From: Gracilariopsis chorda
Taxonomy: Eukaryota; Rhodophyta; Florideophyceae; Gracilariales; Gracilariaceae
Reading direction: 5' to 3'
Assembly (NCBI GenBank): GCA_003194525.1
Contig: NBIV01000335.1
Span: 1-64,000, forward strand
Length of the DNA: 64,000 nucleotides
How positions within the stretch are numbered: position 1 is the first letter of the stretch; every line of letters starts with the position of its first letter. The notes beneath the pieces are model-generated. The model did not search any database and was not told where the DNA came from. It worked only from the letters and a program-made list of their open reading frames with translations. Below are positions 22,518 to 32,321 of this stretch, one piece after another. The translations under genes were made by a program, and so were the position numbers.

Positions 22518-23275
22518 GCCCGGGCGCAAATAAGATCCTATTTGCGCCCAGGGACAAATAAGCACTTGTATGCCCTGTGCGCACATAAACGATTATTTGC
22601 GGCGGGGCACATACAGGTTATTATTGTTCAACTTTAAACTGCTAAGATCTTTACGTGGTTTGGGTTCAGGGTGATGACAGAGTATGCACTCTGACCATCT
22701 AGTAGCAAGGCATACCCCGCTACCGACAGCAAGAAGAAGCACTTCATGCTGCTTGTGGTGATGGACACGCAATAAAGCAGACTGAAGTGGTTACCCAAAC
22801 GGGCAACCTCTGAGTTCATCTGGAATCAGACGGAACTATCCTGGGTGGACTGTTACCCCTTTTGGCGCTTTAGAATGCGCATCCTAGGTATTAAATGTTA
22901 GTAGCAACCCAGGAGTTCTATAAGAGAGACTCCGAGGGCCCAATAAACCAGATCCACTGGCAGGTGTCTGATCGAACTCAAGTACCCCCAACCTCAGCAA
23001 CACACTGCTCCTGGGATAGGAGGGTGGGTAATCAATGATATTTGGTGACTGGAAGTAACGATCGTCTTTCGTCAGGTCCTTGATGCTCGCGAGTCAGAAG
23101 GACAGATTCGAAAAGTACATCAGAGACGACGGAGAAGCGGTTCCATTACGATCGCCGCGCAAAAGTCTTAATTAAATAAAACTTCTTCGTGACCTTGAAT
23201 ATCCACTATTTGCGCCCGGGGGCCTACAAGCCCTTATGAGCACCCGGGAGCATATAAGCGCTTATTTCTCTCCTA
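22518..23275. repeat. cluster of quasi-palindromic GCGCAAATA motifs
   Basis: At 22519-22625 three or four units of about 28 bp follow each other, each near-palindromic (for example GCGCAAATAAGATCCTATTTGCGC). The same motif returns inverted at 23207-23275 (TATTTGCGCCCGGG is the exact complement of CCCGGGCGCAAATA at 22519-22532). The two clusters could be the ends of an approximately 750-bp non-autonomous element, but I find no target duplication. Between them, about 22640-23200, I see no gene. Confidence 0.45.
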
Positions 23276-23279
23276 TTAA

Positions 23280-24130
23280 AGCTATGTTTCGCTTTGCACA
23301 AGGCAGCATGTAATAAACGCTTGCTGCCGTGCTCTTCAAAGGTCCAAGCCGGGCAAGGCAAACTATAAAACCGTTTTTTATTCGTTTACGCGTCAACCCC
23401 AAGATCTTTTGAAGATAGTTTAGTATCTACTCAGGCAAGCCAACAAAGCCACCAATGATAGTTGTATCTTTCTGGATCAATTCTGCACATCTGTCGCCTT
23501 TTGGCTTGCTCACAAATATCAAAAGGGTTCCAACTAATACTATGTAAAGTTCCTGATCAAGAAGTAATTGCTTTATATATATATATAGCGCCGTTTCCTT
23601 CGAACAGAAGCCTCTCGGCAAATTAATTATCTAGCTATCCTCTCCCAGAGTTCGTACTGCTAGTTGCACTAACGCTACTCTTTGAACAAAACTCCAAAGA
23701 GAGGTATGGGCACAAAAGCCCAACAGGGAGCCACCACGTCGAGTGTGTGACAAAATGCGTGGCGTGTTTCAGTGGAAAGTACGATAGCGAATGCATGAAC
23801 CATGTACATATTACTTCTAGGCAACAACTGGATTACACGCAACTCTGCAAGCTTCCCCGTGTCCATTTGCATTCCATAAATACAGCCCATGCACGAAAGC
23901 ACATTAAGACCCCACAATCAGAGTTGTTACAAGACGTCTGGACTGGTAATTTCAATGCGTCAGAAATAAAAGTACGAGGCATTTGCTTCTATCCGAGGCT
24001 ACACCCGTTCTTCTCAGAATGCAATGCAGTCTGTTGCTCGGGTACGCTACGCAGGCGAATATCGACTGTGTGTGGTATTCTGACAAGGAAAAGTAAAGAG
24101 GCACGAAGACCTCAGAAGTCCTACTGAGGT
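23280..24130. other. no gene recognised
   Basis: A plus-strand frame at 23747-24127 (Cys- and His-containing, non-ATG start) is open for 126 codons but matches nothing I know. A short (TA)n tract lies near 23577-23587. The rest is unremarkable. Confidence 0.25.
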
Positions 24131-24169
24131 TGCCTCCGTCTCCCAGAGTTTTTCCTCTGAGAGTCGGCT

Positions 24170-24900
24170 TTTATATTCTTTTTCTACTGCGCACCGTTCC
24201 ATCTGGGTTGCGTGTGCGCTGCGCTACCTGCCGCGCAATTCGGAGTGATTCAAATGGAATTGTTCTTCCTTATCGGGAAACACCTGTTTCCTATTCGGGG
24301 AATTGCTCGCTCCATCAACACATTCATGGCTTGCAGAGTTTCCAAAACCTGTCTAGAAATCTCATTGGTAGACCGTGCTCCGCCTTACCTCATATGGACT
24401 CAGTATCGCATATTTCCGAGCTATTAAATCGACGTAACAAAGACTCCAATGAGAATCGTTCACATGCATTGGCCATATTATTCCATCGACGTCATGAAGC
24501 TCAATGCCATGCATCATTTTTTCTGCTGACTTCAAATGCCCTCAGCCGATAGAAAGTGGTATCGCAAAGGACGAAATGTAAAGCATTCTTCGATCGCTTT
24601 CATTTGATGAAATGCGAAGCATTGTGAGGGGTTTTGCTTCAATAATGCCATCAGAAAGCCATTGCGTGCCTTGCAGACAACAAAAGTCTAGGCAAAATAC
24701 ATCAATTCGTCCTCGTTTGACGACAATATCTTGGGGCATTGGCTTTCGTTCTTCTTGCTTCACATATTCTAACATAGAATTTCAAGCAACTTGTAGAAGA
24801 ATATTTTTTAATTCCTGAGGATAGCGAGGACGATGGCTTAGGCTCAGTGAGCCACTGCGATCGATCGCGTCGCCCTCCGTCAGATCAAGCATCGTCCTCG
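24170..24900 (-). pseudogene. broken Ulp1-like (C48) cysteine protease
   Basis: Minus-strand translation from about 24895 downwards shows two parts of the Ulp1/C48 peptidase fold: an N-terminal segment with GTQWLSDGIIEA (the W-L-x-D-x-x-I signature) and, after an interruption, IIWPMHVNDSHWSLCYVDL, where the HW holds the catalytic His. The C-terminal Cys motif is not seen. In-frame TGA codons occur at about 24772 and 24553 and a frameshift follows near 24390. Ulp1-like proteases process SUMO/ubiquitin-like proteins, and related copies are often captured by Mutator-like and other DNA transposons. A second such protease lies in the MULE at 36.5-38.3 kb. No element ends were found here, so it may be host or transposon derived. 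Confidence 0.6.
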
Positions 24901-24902
24901 TA
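24826..24902. repeat. inverted repeat hairpin
   Basis: Arms AGCGAGGACGATGGCTT and AAGCATCGTCCTCGT face each other (14 of 15 pairs) around a loop of about 45 bases holding further small palindromes. It overlaps the upstream end of the protease remnant. Function unknown. Confidence 0.5.
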
Positions 24903-24909
24903 GTCTTTG

Positions 24910-25640
24910 CAGTTGGGTACAAGTTTTCTTTTACCCACCCATTTCCCTCCCTGGGTACAACTCGGTCTGCTGGGATTGAGCTGTGAGCGAAAAGGTTCTG
25001 ACCTATCGCTCGATGAGAATCTTGTACTTCTCATCTAATCTGTTTTTACCAAGCCAAAAAGGTCCTCAACCGGAAGAAGGACAATATTTTTTTTTGATAC
25101 TCTTGTCTGGCCAGCTGCTTTGCGAGTGGAATTTCCTTTTTTGCCAAGTTTTATGGCGTCTGGTGCCCTCCCTTCTTCGGCATTCAGCCTTCCGTTTGCG
25201 GATGGGGGATTGAACCCGTACTGACTGATGAATGTTGGGCTTGGCGATTCTTTGAGATCTCCACCGTCAAAGGAACAATGCTATGTTCAAGTATTATGCG
25301 CGTCCTGACATTGAATCTGATTCAGAGCGTCAATTCTAACTACCAAAGGTACATAACGTGAGAGAGCAAAAAAAGGTGTACGGATTTGACCCCTATAGAT
25401 TAAAGTCGCGGAGAAGACTACAACCTGACACAGGTATTGATGGCTGTTCTCGTTATCGCTACGTATGAGATTGTGAAGCAGTGAGTTCGATACAATTCGG
25501 CACCAGCCATCTGGGATACTGCTATGCGCGGAAGAATAGTAGTTTCGATGGTATGTCCACTCGCGGGCTCGAGAAGAGGGGTCTAACCTAACTAAGGATT
25601 TGTGCGACAACGACCTTCGCACCCCTTAAAAAATAAGTAA
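24910..25640. other. no gene recognised
   Basis: Only short unbiased frames; T-rich tracts near 25085-25100. Nothing I can assign. Confidence 0.3.
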
Positions 25641-25643
25641 AAT

Positions 25644-25775
25644 GCACGATTTCGTTTTTTTGGCGCAAACTGCGCCAGCACCCAAAATCGTGCTTCACGC
25701 TCATTTTTTGAGCCTTTTGGTACGCCAGCTCTTTGCACCAATGATAATCAAACGTTTTGGACAACCAAAACGTTT
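25644..25775. repeat. two unrelated hairpins
   Basis: Hairpin one, 25644-25693: arms GCACGATTT and AAATCGTGC enclosing a second hairpin, GGCGCAAACTGCGCC. Hairpin two, 25750-25775: a perfect 11-bp stem (AAACGTTTTGG/CCAAAACGTTT) with a 4-base loop. They precede the 65-bp hairpin array, so 25.64-26.07 kb is unusually rich in inverted repeats. Confidence 0.6.
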
Positions 25776-25806
25776 CATTCTCAGGTTTGTGATCTCTCAA
25801 GCTCCG

Positions 25807-26065
25807 GCCCTATCACTCTTTCCTGCAGGCAAGATGCAGACATCACAACTGCAGAAAGTGTGGTAGGGCGGCCCTACCACTCTTTCCTGCAGGCAAGATG
25901 CAGACATCACAACTGCAGGAAAGTGTGGTAGGGCGGCGCTACCACTCTTTCCTGCAGGCAGGATGGAAACGTCACAACGGCAGGAAAGAATGGTAGGGCG
26001 GCCCTACCACTCTTTCCTGCAGGCAAGATGCAGACGTCACAAATGCAGGAAAGAGTGGTAGGGCC
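25807..26065. repeat. four tandem 65-bp palindromic units
   Basis: Four head-to-tail units (25807-25870, 25871-25935, 25936-26000, 26001-26065) of 64-65 bp. Each is itself an inverted repeat: GCCCTACCACTCTTTCCTGC pairs with GCAGGAAAGAGTGGTAGGGC around a 22-24-base centre. Unit 4 has a perfect 21-bp stem; units 1 and 2 have one or two mismatches; unit 3 is the most diverged. Changes sit in both stems and centres. The array is about 400 bp past the CAP gene stop codon. It could yield foldback RNA or be a palindromic satellite seed; no coding potential. Confidence 0.85.
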
Positions 26066-26468
26066 GAAGGCCCTTCTCACCCTTGTTTCATTTTTAATAA
26101 TTATTCTTTTAAAGATAGAAAACCGAACCTCATGTGTATTGAATGTGGAAGGGTCGCCTGCCAACGAAATCTGTTCGCAAGTTAGTTCGCATATTCTTAA
26201 GAAACGGGAAGGTCTGGTGAAAAGAGCTGGAAAACAGGAGCACCAGGGGTGATGCCAGAATCATTCTTATTTATTCACTCTGTGGCTATGGACATCTGAA
26301 TTCAGGAAATGTATGACGAGAGCCTAGTAGTTTGTAGTTTGACAGCTGAAGCTAGGAAGCAAATATAAAGAGAGAATGCTTGCCGAATGTACACTCATTC
26401 TCCATTTTCCAGCATTATCGGCCATCTATGGCGAGAAGTTCGAAGCACTAAAAACACCAGCCCACTGT
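26066..26468 (-). other. 3' flank of the CAP gene
   Basis: AT-rich stretch downstream of the CAP stop codon on the minus strand. No second gene; the opposite-strand frame through 26376-27224 is a shadow of the CAP gene. Confidence 0.4.
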
Positions 26469-27179
26469 TTAACATCTGTTCGAGAACACTTGCGTGCCGT
26501 AAAACTTGCTACCATCTCCATAGATACCAACGCCACCACACTTGTGAGTGGGTGTTCTCATGTTCTTGTCGTGTCCCGAACTCTTTCTCCACTGCTCGAA
26601 GAATCCCTCGGAAACGGAGTTCCAACCGTATCGGTTCAAAGCCCAGGCAATGTTCTCCCAGTAGGGCAAATCACTGTGCTCGAAGTAGTTACGTTCAAAC
26701 ATATCCTTGCTATGCGCAGCAGCCTCAGCAGCCATCTTATCATTCCATGTCAACTGGGAGAGACCTCTGCTGGCACGATATGCGTTGACCTTGCGGAAGT
26801 TATCCTTTGCACAAGGGATGCAGATCTCCTTTTTAGAGGAGTCGTTTGGCGGCATCATTGGAGAAGAACCGGAGGGTTGAGGCTCGGGCTCAGTCATGGT
26901 TGTGGTGGCCTTCGTGGTTGTAGGTGCTTTCGTGGTGGTGGTGGCTGCGGTTGTCGGGGGCATCGTGACCGGTGTCATTTCTTCCGGAGACAAAGCTGGC
27001 TCAGGTTCACTGGTTGCCTCGGCATCTGCGGAGCTTCGAGGGGATCTGCGACCGCGGCGCATGGGGTCAGACTTGAAGTATGTATAGGGGTAGATGATAT
27101 CACCCGACATGGTTCGACACGGGAACGCATAGGCGGTAGCAAGGAGCAAGGATGCAAACAGAAGCTTGAGAAGACTCAT
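26469..27179 (-). CDS. secreted CAP (SCP/PR-1-like) domain protein
   Basis: Intronless 236-residue protein. I chose the ATG at 27179 because it starts a clear signal peptide (MSLLKLLFASLLLATAYA, cleavage before FP). Residues about 30-65 are basic then acidic; about 65-95 is a Thr/Pro-rich mucin-like linker (TTTTKAPTTTKATTT). The CAP domain fills about 115-236: VNAYRASRGL, LTWNDKMAAEAAAHSKDM, FEHSDLPYWENIAW and SGHDKNM, with both conserved His, the ENIA Glu and a terminal Cys. CAP proteins are secreted or wall-associated and are linked to defence, sterol binding or matrix biology in different lineages; which applies here is unknown. The domain is complete and the stop is TAA. Codon texture is richer in GC than the flanks. 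Confidence 0.9.
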   Translation of the reverse strand: MSLLKLLFASLLLATAYAFPCRTMSGDIIYPYTYFKSDPMRRGRRSPRSSADAEATSEPEPALSPEEMTPVTMPPTTAATTTTKAPTTTKATTTMTEPEPQPSGSSPMMPPNDSSKKEICIPCAKDNFRKVNAYRASRGLSQLTWNDKMAAEAAAHSKDMFERNYFEHSDLPYWENIAWALNRYGWNSVSEGFFEQWRKSSGHDKNMRTPTHKCGGVGIYGDGSKFYGTQVFSNRC

Positions 27180-27282
27180 TGTGCTCGGCGACGAAAGGGC
27201 GTACAAGAAGCGGCGGTGGGGTGAACGGGAGTGCTAGGAGGTACGGGTAGAGAGCTGGGGCAGTGAGAGCGAGAGGGCGAGT

Positions 27283-27291
27283 TGATATAGG
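27283..27291 (-). promoter_or_regulatory. possible TATA box of the CAP gene
   Basis: On the minus strand the string CTATATC lies about 105 bases before the chosen ATG, followed by a pyrimidine-rich, TCACT-containing stretch where transcription could begin. Position and composition fit a core promoter; no experimental support. Confidence 0.35.
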
Positions 27292-27884
27292 GGTCGGAGA
27301 GGAGGGCTAAGATCGAGGAATATGGCGTGTATGAAGAGCAATTAAAGCGTATATACTCTTTGAATTCACGGGAGTTGACGGAAGAGTGCGGAGAGGAAGC
27401 GTGGCTTTCCGTGGAAGAAGTGCAACGGACGCGGGGTAAACAAGTTAAGTTATATGGGCAAATTTGAGGGGTATGGACGCGATTGAATTGCGAAGGTGGT
27501 GAGCGGCTGCCCAGCTGAAGTGCGCAGTGGAAAACGTCAGTGATTCGGTCATTGTGCGTGCAGCGTGTCGCCAATCCCGGTGCGGTGCTGGTGCGCGGCG
27601 GGACGAGGTTGAAGGGTTATCGGCGGCGAATTACGTAGGACGCGCTCAGTGATGGCACGTGGGCAAGTGCACTTAGGTAAGCCTCGCCACGTTGGAGCTG
27701 CGAGTGGTCGCGATGTGGCGGCCTCCACTTTTTTGTTGGTTATTATACGCACTATTCGTGCACGTGTGTCGCGAGGGTTCACCGATTATTCTTATTGGAC
27801 GTTCACGTTTTGCTGCTATTTTGAGTACCATTCTGCATTTGCAATGTTTTTCAATTTTCGTTCAGGTTGTGTCATTTTGTAGCA

Positions 27885-28064
27885 ATGGCGTGCGGTGGAC
27901 GCGTGCCTTCTTGGCGACAGAGTGCTTGGAGCGCGCGCAACTGCCCTCGTTGTCTAGCCTTCGTCCGCTGCAAGCGGTCTCGTGGCCCTTGTGGCTGTAC
28001 GCGAAGAGTTATCCCAAGTCCCCTTTCTGCCCCATGTCCTTATCGAGAGTTATACTTAGCATAG
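27885..28064 (+). CDS. possible small Cys-rich protein, divergent from the CAP gene
   Basis: ATG-started frame of 59 codons ending in TAG. The product has a Cys/Arg-rich core (NCPRCLAF, then VRCKRSRGPCGC) that could bind zinc, but I recognise no family. Upstream, a good donor (AG/GTAAGC at 27677) and an acceptor (TTTTCGTTCAG at 27865) would bound a 189-bp intron in the 5' leader, which supports a transcribed gene. The leader also holds a short upstream ATG frame. It would be divergently transcribed from the CAP gene. A non-coding RNA or chance frame is a fair alternative. Confidence 0.25.
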   Translation: MACGGRVPSWRQSAWSARNCPRCLAFVRCKRSRGPCGCTRRVIPSPLSAPCPYRELYLA

Positions 28065-30975
28065 CTGATAGCGGTCGCCCTCAAGCCTTGTGCCGTAGGG
28101 AATACGTCAACTCTTCCTGGTGCTAAGCTGCAACCTTGCTCCCACCCTGATTCTAAATACTTTCACTTTGGCCCGTGTGACCTCTTTCTTGGTGTTAAAA
28201 TGTTACCATTATAACTTGTAGTACGCTTTGACACACAACGTATCGTAACCCTTCGCGCTTGATTTGGAGACCCTCATTGCTATCGCACCAACAGCGCCGG
28301 AACCTTGCCCCGAGTTTCATCTCATGAACTCTTCGCTCCATTCCGAACCTTTTAAAATTAACCGCATAGCCCGACTGAGTGTCTGCCTCAGTCAATTCGC
28401 TTGTAATCCAACCAGATCCAGCCACCACAACTTGAGACATACATCCTCACAAATCACTAACGTATTACTTGTCCCGTCATTCCTCTTCACATCAAAGCTG
28501 CGAGCAAGAACTTCATCCAAGCCTCCTACCGTCTGAAGCGTATGATGCCAACCCCGCATTAGACAGCAAGATTTCAAATTCAGCCAGAGTAACGCTTCTC
28601 TGCATTCGTTTCTCATCGGTAAGGAACATCCTTCACAATCGATTTAGCGTTATCGCCAACGTGCCACCACTTGCATCACTTCAAAGCCTTCATCACTGCA
28701 TTCGGAAACATCGCAAATCACAATGACTGCCACGTATACGTTATTACCAGGCTGCGAAGGCAATTATAATGCCCGAGCAACCGAGGTGATATATAGCTGG
28801 CTTCTCATGCCCTATAGGGCTCCCTATTCACGCATAAGAGCAGTTGACGCGAATTAATATTAGAATGTAAACATAATGGTGCAGTGTTGATGTCCGATAT
28901 CTGCCCTACGGGAAGGGTAGGTAGCGGATATCGGCACTGCCGGCCGGTTGACACTGAACGCCTTCCAGACGGCTGCTCATCCCAATGTTAACGTGGGTGA
29001 AGTGATTACTCCTTTGCAACACAAACTATCATGCGGTTTCCAGCCAATTAATCGATCATACATATATACAAAACTCGCAATCGATTAGGACGTGCGAGGT
29101 GAAAATCTGTAATGCCATCTCCACCGCGCACGTTCTAATGGATTTGATGAATATTATGAGAGTATGCTCATGATGGATTTTTCAAAAGTAGGTCTACATA
29201 TTTCTGATGAATGCAGGCCATTTCTTCATCACGTTGTCGATGAGTGATGGCACTCGTGTTCGACCATCAAACTGCTAGATACCGCGGAAAAGTTGTGGGG
29301 AGATGGCCTAGTAAGCCGCAGAAGCTGAGGACTTTCAGCAGAAACTATTCTGACAACTCGTTTCGTTGGATCCACCGCTGAACCTACAATACGAGGGTCA
29401 CGGGCAAAGTTACCCTGAGCCTTTTAATGCACTACTGTAATGCAACTCCTATGTGGAATTGCTGCTGAAACGTTGCTCTCCCTCATTGGCACGCTACTGT
29501 ATCTCGTTGGTATGCTTCCGTCATGCTCACCCCCTCCACGTGTTCCTCCCGCAACAAGAGAAGGGGTTTTGACAAAAGGGTAGCCTTTTTTAGCACCGAA
29601 TGAGGAAAACCTCAACATGAACCTTGTAAGACAACTGACGGTGTCTAAACAAGCGTGACGTACACGCTCAGAAGGCGTGGCTTTACAATACACAACAAAG
29701 GCGGTGTCTCAACAAGCGCAAATGAGCAGGAGCACACAAATGCTCAGAACCTTTGTAATTACCGAAATTCTTCCTATAACCCTTTTACCAATGCATGTGA
29801 CGAATCTCATTGCTTAGGTTTATATTTCTGCAAAACGACGGCAAGGATACGAGCATGAAGACTACTTAGCGTGGGCCTTGGGTTACCAGACCCTGCTCAA
29901 GGTGCACGCTTTTCAAATGGTTAATCGCAGTTCTCCAGGATTAACCCTTTTCACAATGAAAGTTTTATGTCTGCCCAGATACACAAAGATCAGAGCCAAT
30001 AACGATGCGAGCAGCACAGGCAAGTAACCCCCCGATTCTTACCTGCAAACTCAGCAGTCATCAATGCACAATACGTGCTTTGGTGCAAAGTATCATCGAA
30101 ATCTGGAAGAAAATAGCACGTAGACCCAAACAGATGTTTTCAAGAAGCAGAGAAACACCCCGCGAGCAAAATAACACCCTTTGTATGTTTATCTTCATAG
30201 AAGAGAGCACTTGGGACGTTAGACAAGGGGCAAAATGAATCTTCTAAGCCCCTTCAGCAAACTAGAATTCTAGCTTTTGTTCTTTTGAATCGATCTATTG
30301 CACACGCAAAGTTTGTGTTTGTTGTTGCGTCTCCTGAAAACACAAAAGCGCAAAACTGTTTCTTCGTTATCTCGCTGGTGAGAGATTTGTTCCACTTTCT
30401 CTTTGACAGAAACAAAGCTCAGGAAAGAAGTATCAGAAGCCCTGGGCTTTCGTGGAAATGCATCCAACCTCAAACTCATGTATAGCCTTTCAAATCTGTG
30501 TATTTGCGGTTTCAGGAGACACCCATTATTGTTATTGTTCAGAAACAACGCTTCCCAATCGCACAATCACGCCGCAGCATTTGGTAGTGAAAGAGGAGTG
30601 CAGGAACATGTGCTTCAGCAGCTTCAGCGCATCTCCACCCATTTGTCAAACTCCAAATTCCATGAAGTCAGGTTACGCCCTGTTTTCTTAAGAAGGACGC
30701 ATAATATGATTGGCTTGCGCGCATTCCACAAAAAAGAAATATAGTCATTTATCATTGCGTTATTTGACTTGTAGTTTAGAACCAGTCAAATTGGGTTTCA
30801 AATCGGGCGATTTTGGATCGCGATTACACTGCTTCCAATCAAACTCCGGTGCTATGCTAATTTTCTAAAATATTTTTTGGAAGAGGTTTTGCGCCAATCA
30901 GAGTGAACGATTGATTGCGCGTCTGTTGGATGTGTGAGCTTATCAAATATCCGCTAGTGTCATACGTGTGGTCAG
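28065..30975. other. unassigned DNA with two hairpins
   Basis: Minus-strand frames at 28195-28616 look weakly protein-like but overlap in different phases and have no motif. Hairpins: 28883-28956 (arms CAGTGT/ACACTG outside, CCGATATC/GATATCGG inside) and 29083-29140 (19-base arms, about 16 pairs). From 29150 to 30975 I see only short unbiased frames. The last bases, 30976-30984, are the left target duplication of the MULE. Confidence 0.35.
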
Positions 30976-30984
30976 CTCAATTTA

Positions 30985-31195
30985 GGGGGAGGCTGAATCT
31001 CCTTGTAGTAACAACAGTAGAAACTCCGCCAATCACAGGCACGAATTCCCTCTTGATCAGCGAGTGCAGTAGCCTGGGAGACCGCTTCTAAGGTGTGCGA
31101 CAGCACCATTGCAAGACAGCCAATCATAAATTGGAGTTCATCCCGTCACGGCGTTTTTAACCATCTGTAATCAATTAAAAAACTTCAAGTCATTG
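30985..31195 (+). repeat. left terminal inverted repeat of the MULE
   Basis: About 210 bp, matching the complement of 38905-39115 at about 85%. Starts immediately after the CTCAATTTA duplication. Confidence 0.9.
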
Positions 31196-32321
31196 CAGTC
31201 CAAATTGAAACATGGAAGAAAGCCCGCTTTATAATACTGCTCGCACCAGTAATTTTCCTCAGCGCATGTACTTCTCGAACCTACCCAGCGCCTCGATTCA
31301 CATCTTCTTTCCGCCACTCAAGCCATCTTTGCTTCACTATATAGGGCTTTCGACCCAGCTTTCAAGAGGTTCTTGCGTACATGCCGCTCTTTCGTCCACT
31401 TTCTATTCATGCTTCTTGCGTGGTCATGGTCAAAAACGCTCTTGCTATCATTTTCCTCTGCGCTACTTTGCTGTTTTTATCCGCACTTTGTTCTTGTCGG
31501 AGAAAGACTCATTGGTTTTTTTTCTTTAGTCCGCTTAATGGTTTCTCTAGGTTAGTTTTTTAGAAATTTTTGCTTCATTACTCCGCTCTGTTTCATCATT
31601 GTGCGTGACTTCTACTTTTCTTCGCCCTACTAATTTGTTTCGAGTCGCACAGTTCCTGCAAATTTATGTTACTCATCCTAGCTTCATTTCATTGCTTCGA
31701 GCCACTCATACGTCTTGTTTTCATTCATCATTCCTACCTTGTACTAATAGTAACCGTGCTTAGAACATCTTGAGAATAACTTTTTATGACTCGGTTTGGT
31801 GGTTACTTGTCGAAGTTTTTAAGACCTTTCTCAATCGCACGGTCTATCATTGTTCTTGAAATGTTTGAATGAAGTTGTAACATTTGTGACATGGATCGGA
31901 ATGAGCCTGCCTGTTCTTGAAAACTTTCTTAGGGTGGGTTAGCAGGGTTCCATGAGATGGATTGGAGCTTATAAGTATTCTGATGCTTTGGTAATTTGAA
32001 TTTAGATGTTTACATGCACCCGTGCTTCCGCTTTTCGATCTTTGTGAGATCATAGTTAGGGTTCTTTGCGGTTGTGAGGAGTTTTTCTTGAGTTATACTT
32101 TGCCCAGCAAGAATCACTTTCCGTCCCGCATTCGACTTTAAGAGGTTATCAGGTATTTCTGCTCATATTTCACAGTAGGAAAGAGCTTCAATGGCATTTT
32201 GCATCATCTTCTTCAGGCTATTAATGGCTATTGGGCCCAGTGACGATGCTAGAGGATGCATAATTTTAAATAACGCTTTCCTATTAGACCAAAAGAGGTA
32301 TGTCTTGAGTTCCTGATCCAC
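31196..32321. other. MULE internal DNA, no gene seen
   Basis: Pyrimidine-rich on the plus strand to about 31700, then AT-rich. It lies downstream of the transposase on the coding (minus) strand. Plus-strand frames at 31212-31563 are compositional and show no motif. Confidence 0.4.

Noticed and set aside
22640-23200. another solo-LTR-like element near the GCGCAAATA clusters
   Set aside because: Some GC-rich hairpin texture is present but I could not find matching ends or a 5-bp duplication.
25807-26065. CRISPR-like array
   Set aside because: There are no unique spacers; the units are contiguous palindromes of 65 bp in an evidently eukaryotic genome.
26376-27224. 282-codon plus-strand frame across the CAP gene
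   Set aside because: It is the antisense shadow of the CAP coding region, with Gly/Val runs from the Thr/Pro codons.
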